Source of the DNA: Acidobacteriota bacterium
GTDB taxonomy: Bacteria; Acidobacteriota; Thermoanaerobaculia; Thermoanaerobaculales; Sulfomarinibacteraceae
Direction: 5' to 3'
Length of the DNA stretch: 6,538 bases
Assembly: GCA_030637805.1 (NCBI GenBank)
Contig: DAOWFV010000164.1
Coordinates: 1 to 6,538 of the forward strand
Both the position numbers and the translations under genes were made by a program. A model generated the notes under the pieces. The model did not search any database. It was not told the DNA's origin and worked only from the letters and a program-made list of their open reading frames with translations. Shown piece by piece: positions 5,945 to 6,538 of the stretch; positions within the stretch are counted from its first letter, which is position 1; each line of letters begins with the position of its first letter.

Positions 5945-6538
5945 AGGCGATCCGTGCACTGAACGACCACCGGTTTCTGAGAGCTGCCGGGTGTCACCTC
6001 GAAGCGCACGCGCGCGTCTCGGAACCCGGGCCGGCCCCCAACCGCGGTGTAAGTCCCGGGCCGCAGGTTCAGCTCACGGCGGAGAAAGGTTCCCAGCTTT
6101 CCCACCCGGTAGATCACGATTTCGGTGAGCCCGTCGGACTCGATAAGGACACGAACGGGTCTGGATGCGGTTTCGAGGAGTTCCTCGAGTCGGCTCATTT
6201 GGGCCCAGAGGCGTGGTCCGCCCGGGCTCACCGCGCGGGCCTCCTCCAAGATCGCTGCTGAGGCTTCGAAGACCGCCGGCGAGGACAGCCGGCTGGGGTT
6301 CTGGAGGTAGTACTCGAGCTTGTCGTCGAGATCCGCGCGGGCTGCCGCACGGTCGTGGCCGTCGAGGGCCACGGCCGATTCGGGATCCACCGCCAACACC
6401 GCCAAGTAGGTCTTCTCGGCCTCCCGCCAGGCCTCGGCCTGCTCGAGCTCCAAAGCCCGACGGGTCCCGTGGATGAGCACTTCGCGTCGCTGGCCCGCCT
6501 CCACCCGGGCGAGCCCGTCGATCACCTCGGGGGCACCG
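5941..6538 (-). CDS. TPR-like protein with C-terminal PEGA-like beta domain (5' end outside window)
   Basis: Partial gene: the frame stays open to the right window edge, so the true start lies upstream; the GTG at 6525 is only one in-frame candidate. The visible part has about 199 codons. Its first two thirds are helical and charged (rich in Ala, Glu, Arg, Leu), with spacing like tetratricopeptide repeats, for example the stretch around AEKTYLAVLAVDPESAVAL. The last 65 residues or so switch to beta-type sequence with IYRVGKLGTF and LRPGTYTAVGGRPGFRD, resembling the PEGA-like repeats of the next gene (LRPGDYTVTARLGGY). No signal peptide or membrane helix is visible in this part. The TGA stop overlaps the ATG of the next gene (ATGA), implying translational coupling. 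A role as a scaffold or accessory partner of the PEGA/SUMF1-like protein is inference; no enzyme motif is seen. Confidence 0.8.
   Translation of the reverse strand, partial: GAPEVIDGLARVEAGQRREVLIHGTRRALELEQAEAWREAEKTYLAVLAVDPESAVALDGHDRAAARADLDDKLEYYLQNPSRLSSPAVFEASAAILEEARAVSPGGPRLWAQMSRLEELLETASRPVRVLIESDGLTEIVIYRVGKLGTFLRRELNLRPGTYTAVGGRPGFRDARVRFEVTPGSSQKPVVVQCTDRL

Noticed and set aside
1..6538. Zorya-type defence system
   Set aside because: It shares only the MotA/ExbB-like channel idea. There is no OmpA/MotB-type peptidoglycan-binding domain and no helicase or nuclease gene in the window.

Overview
This is a compact, high-GC stretch in which every convincing gene lies on the minus strand, so it reads from right to left. 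It looks like the interior of one operon from a Gram-negative bacterium: the proteins combine inner-membrane anchors with presumably periplasmic domains. The dense GC-rich coding and gene order fit a proteobacterium or similar lineage, but I cannot name the genus. Neither end of the operon is inside the window. No tRNA, rRNA, CRISPR array, integrase, transposase or clear terminator was seen.

Layout in transcription order. (A) 6538-5941 is the end of a helical, TPR-like protein with a C-terminal PEGA-like beta domain. (B) 5944-3512 is a large membrane protein: degenerate FHA-like cytoplasmic domain, one membrane helix, about five PEGA-type repeats and a C-terminal formylglycine-generating-enzyme-like (SUMF1) domain that lacks the catalytic cysteines. 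(C) 3515-3297 is a 72-residue, single-helix, proline-rich protein. (D) 3289-2459 is a MotA/TolQ/ExbB-type channel protein. (E) 2453-1353 is a soluble protein resembling a degenerate Hsp70/actin-like ATPase. (F) 1351-260 is a membrane-anchored von Willebrand A (VWA) protein with an ExbD/TolR-like N-terminus, a coiled coil and a complete MIDAS. (G) 86-1 is the start of a paralogue of F, cut by the window edge.

Genes A to F are packed tightly: ATGA overlaps at A/B and B/C, and gaps of 7, 5 and 1 bases at C/D, D/E and E/F. The one exception is the 173-base gap between F and G. It is almost filled by a 178-base element with perfect 16-base terminal inverted repeats and several internal hairpins. 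The inner end of one arm carries the start codon of G.

Inferred working model: D with the ExbD-like anchors of F and G forms an ion-motive-force-driven stator-like unit, the VWA domains and the PEGA/SUMF1-like protein act as periplasmic binding or scaffold modules, and the actin-like protein E is a cytoplasmic regulator or switch. The combination does not match a named system that I recognise with confidence. It may be an undescribed energised envelope machine, but its function is unknown.
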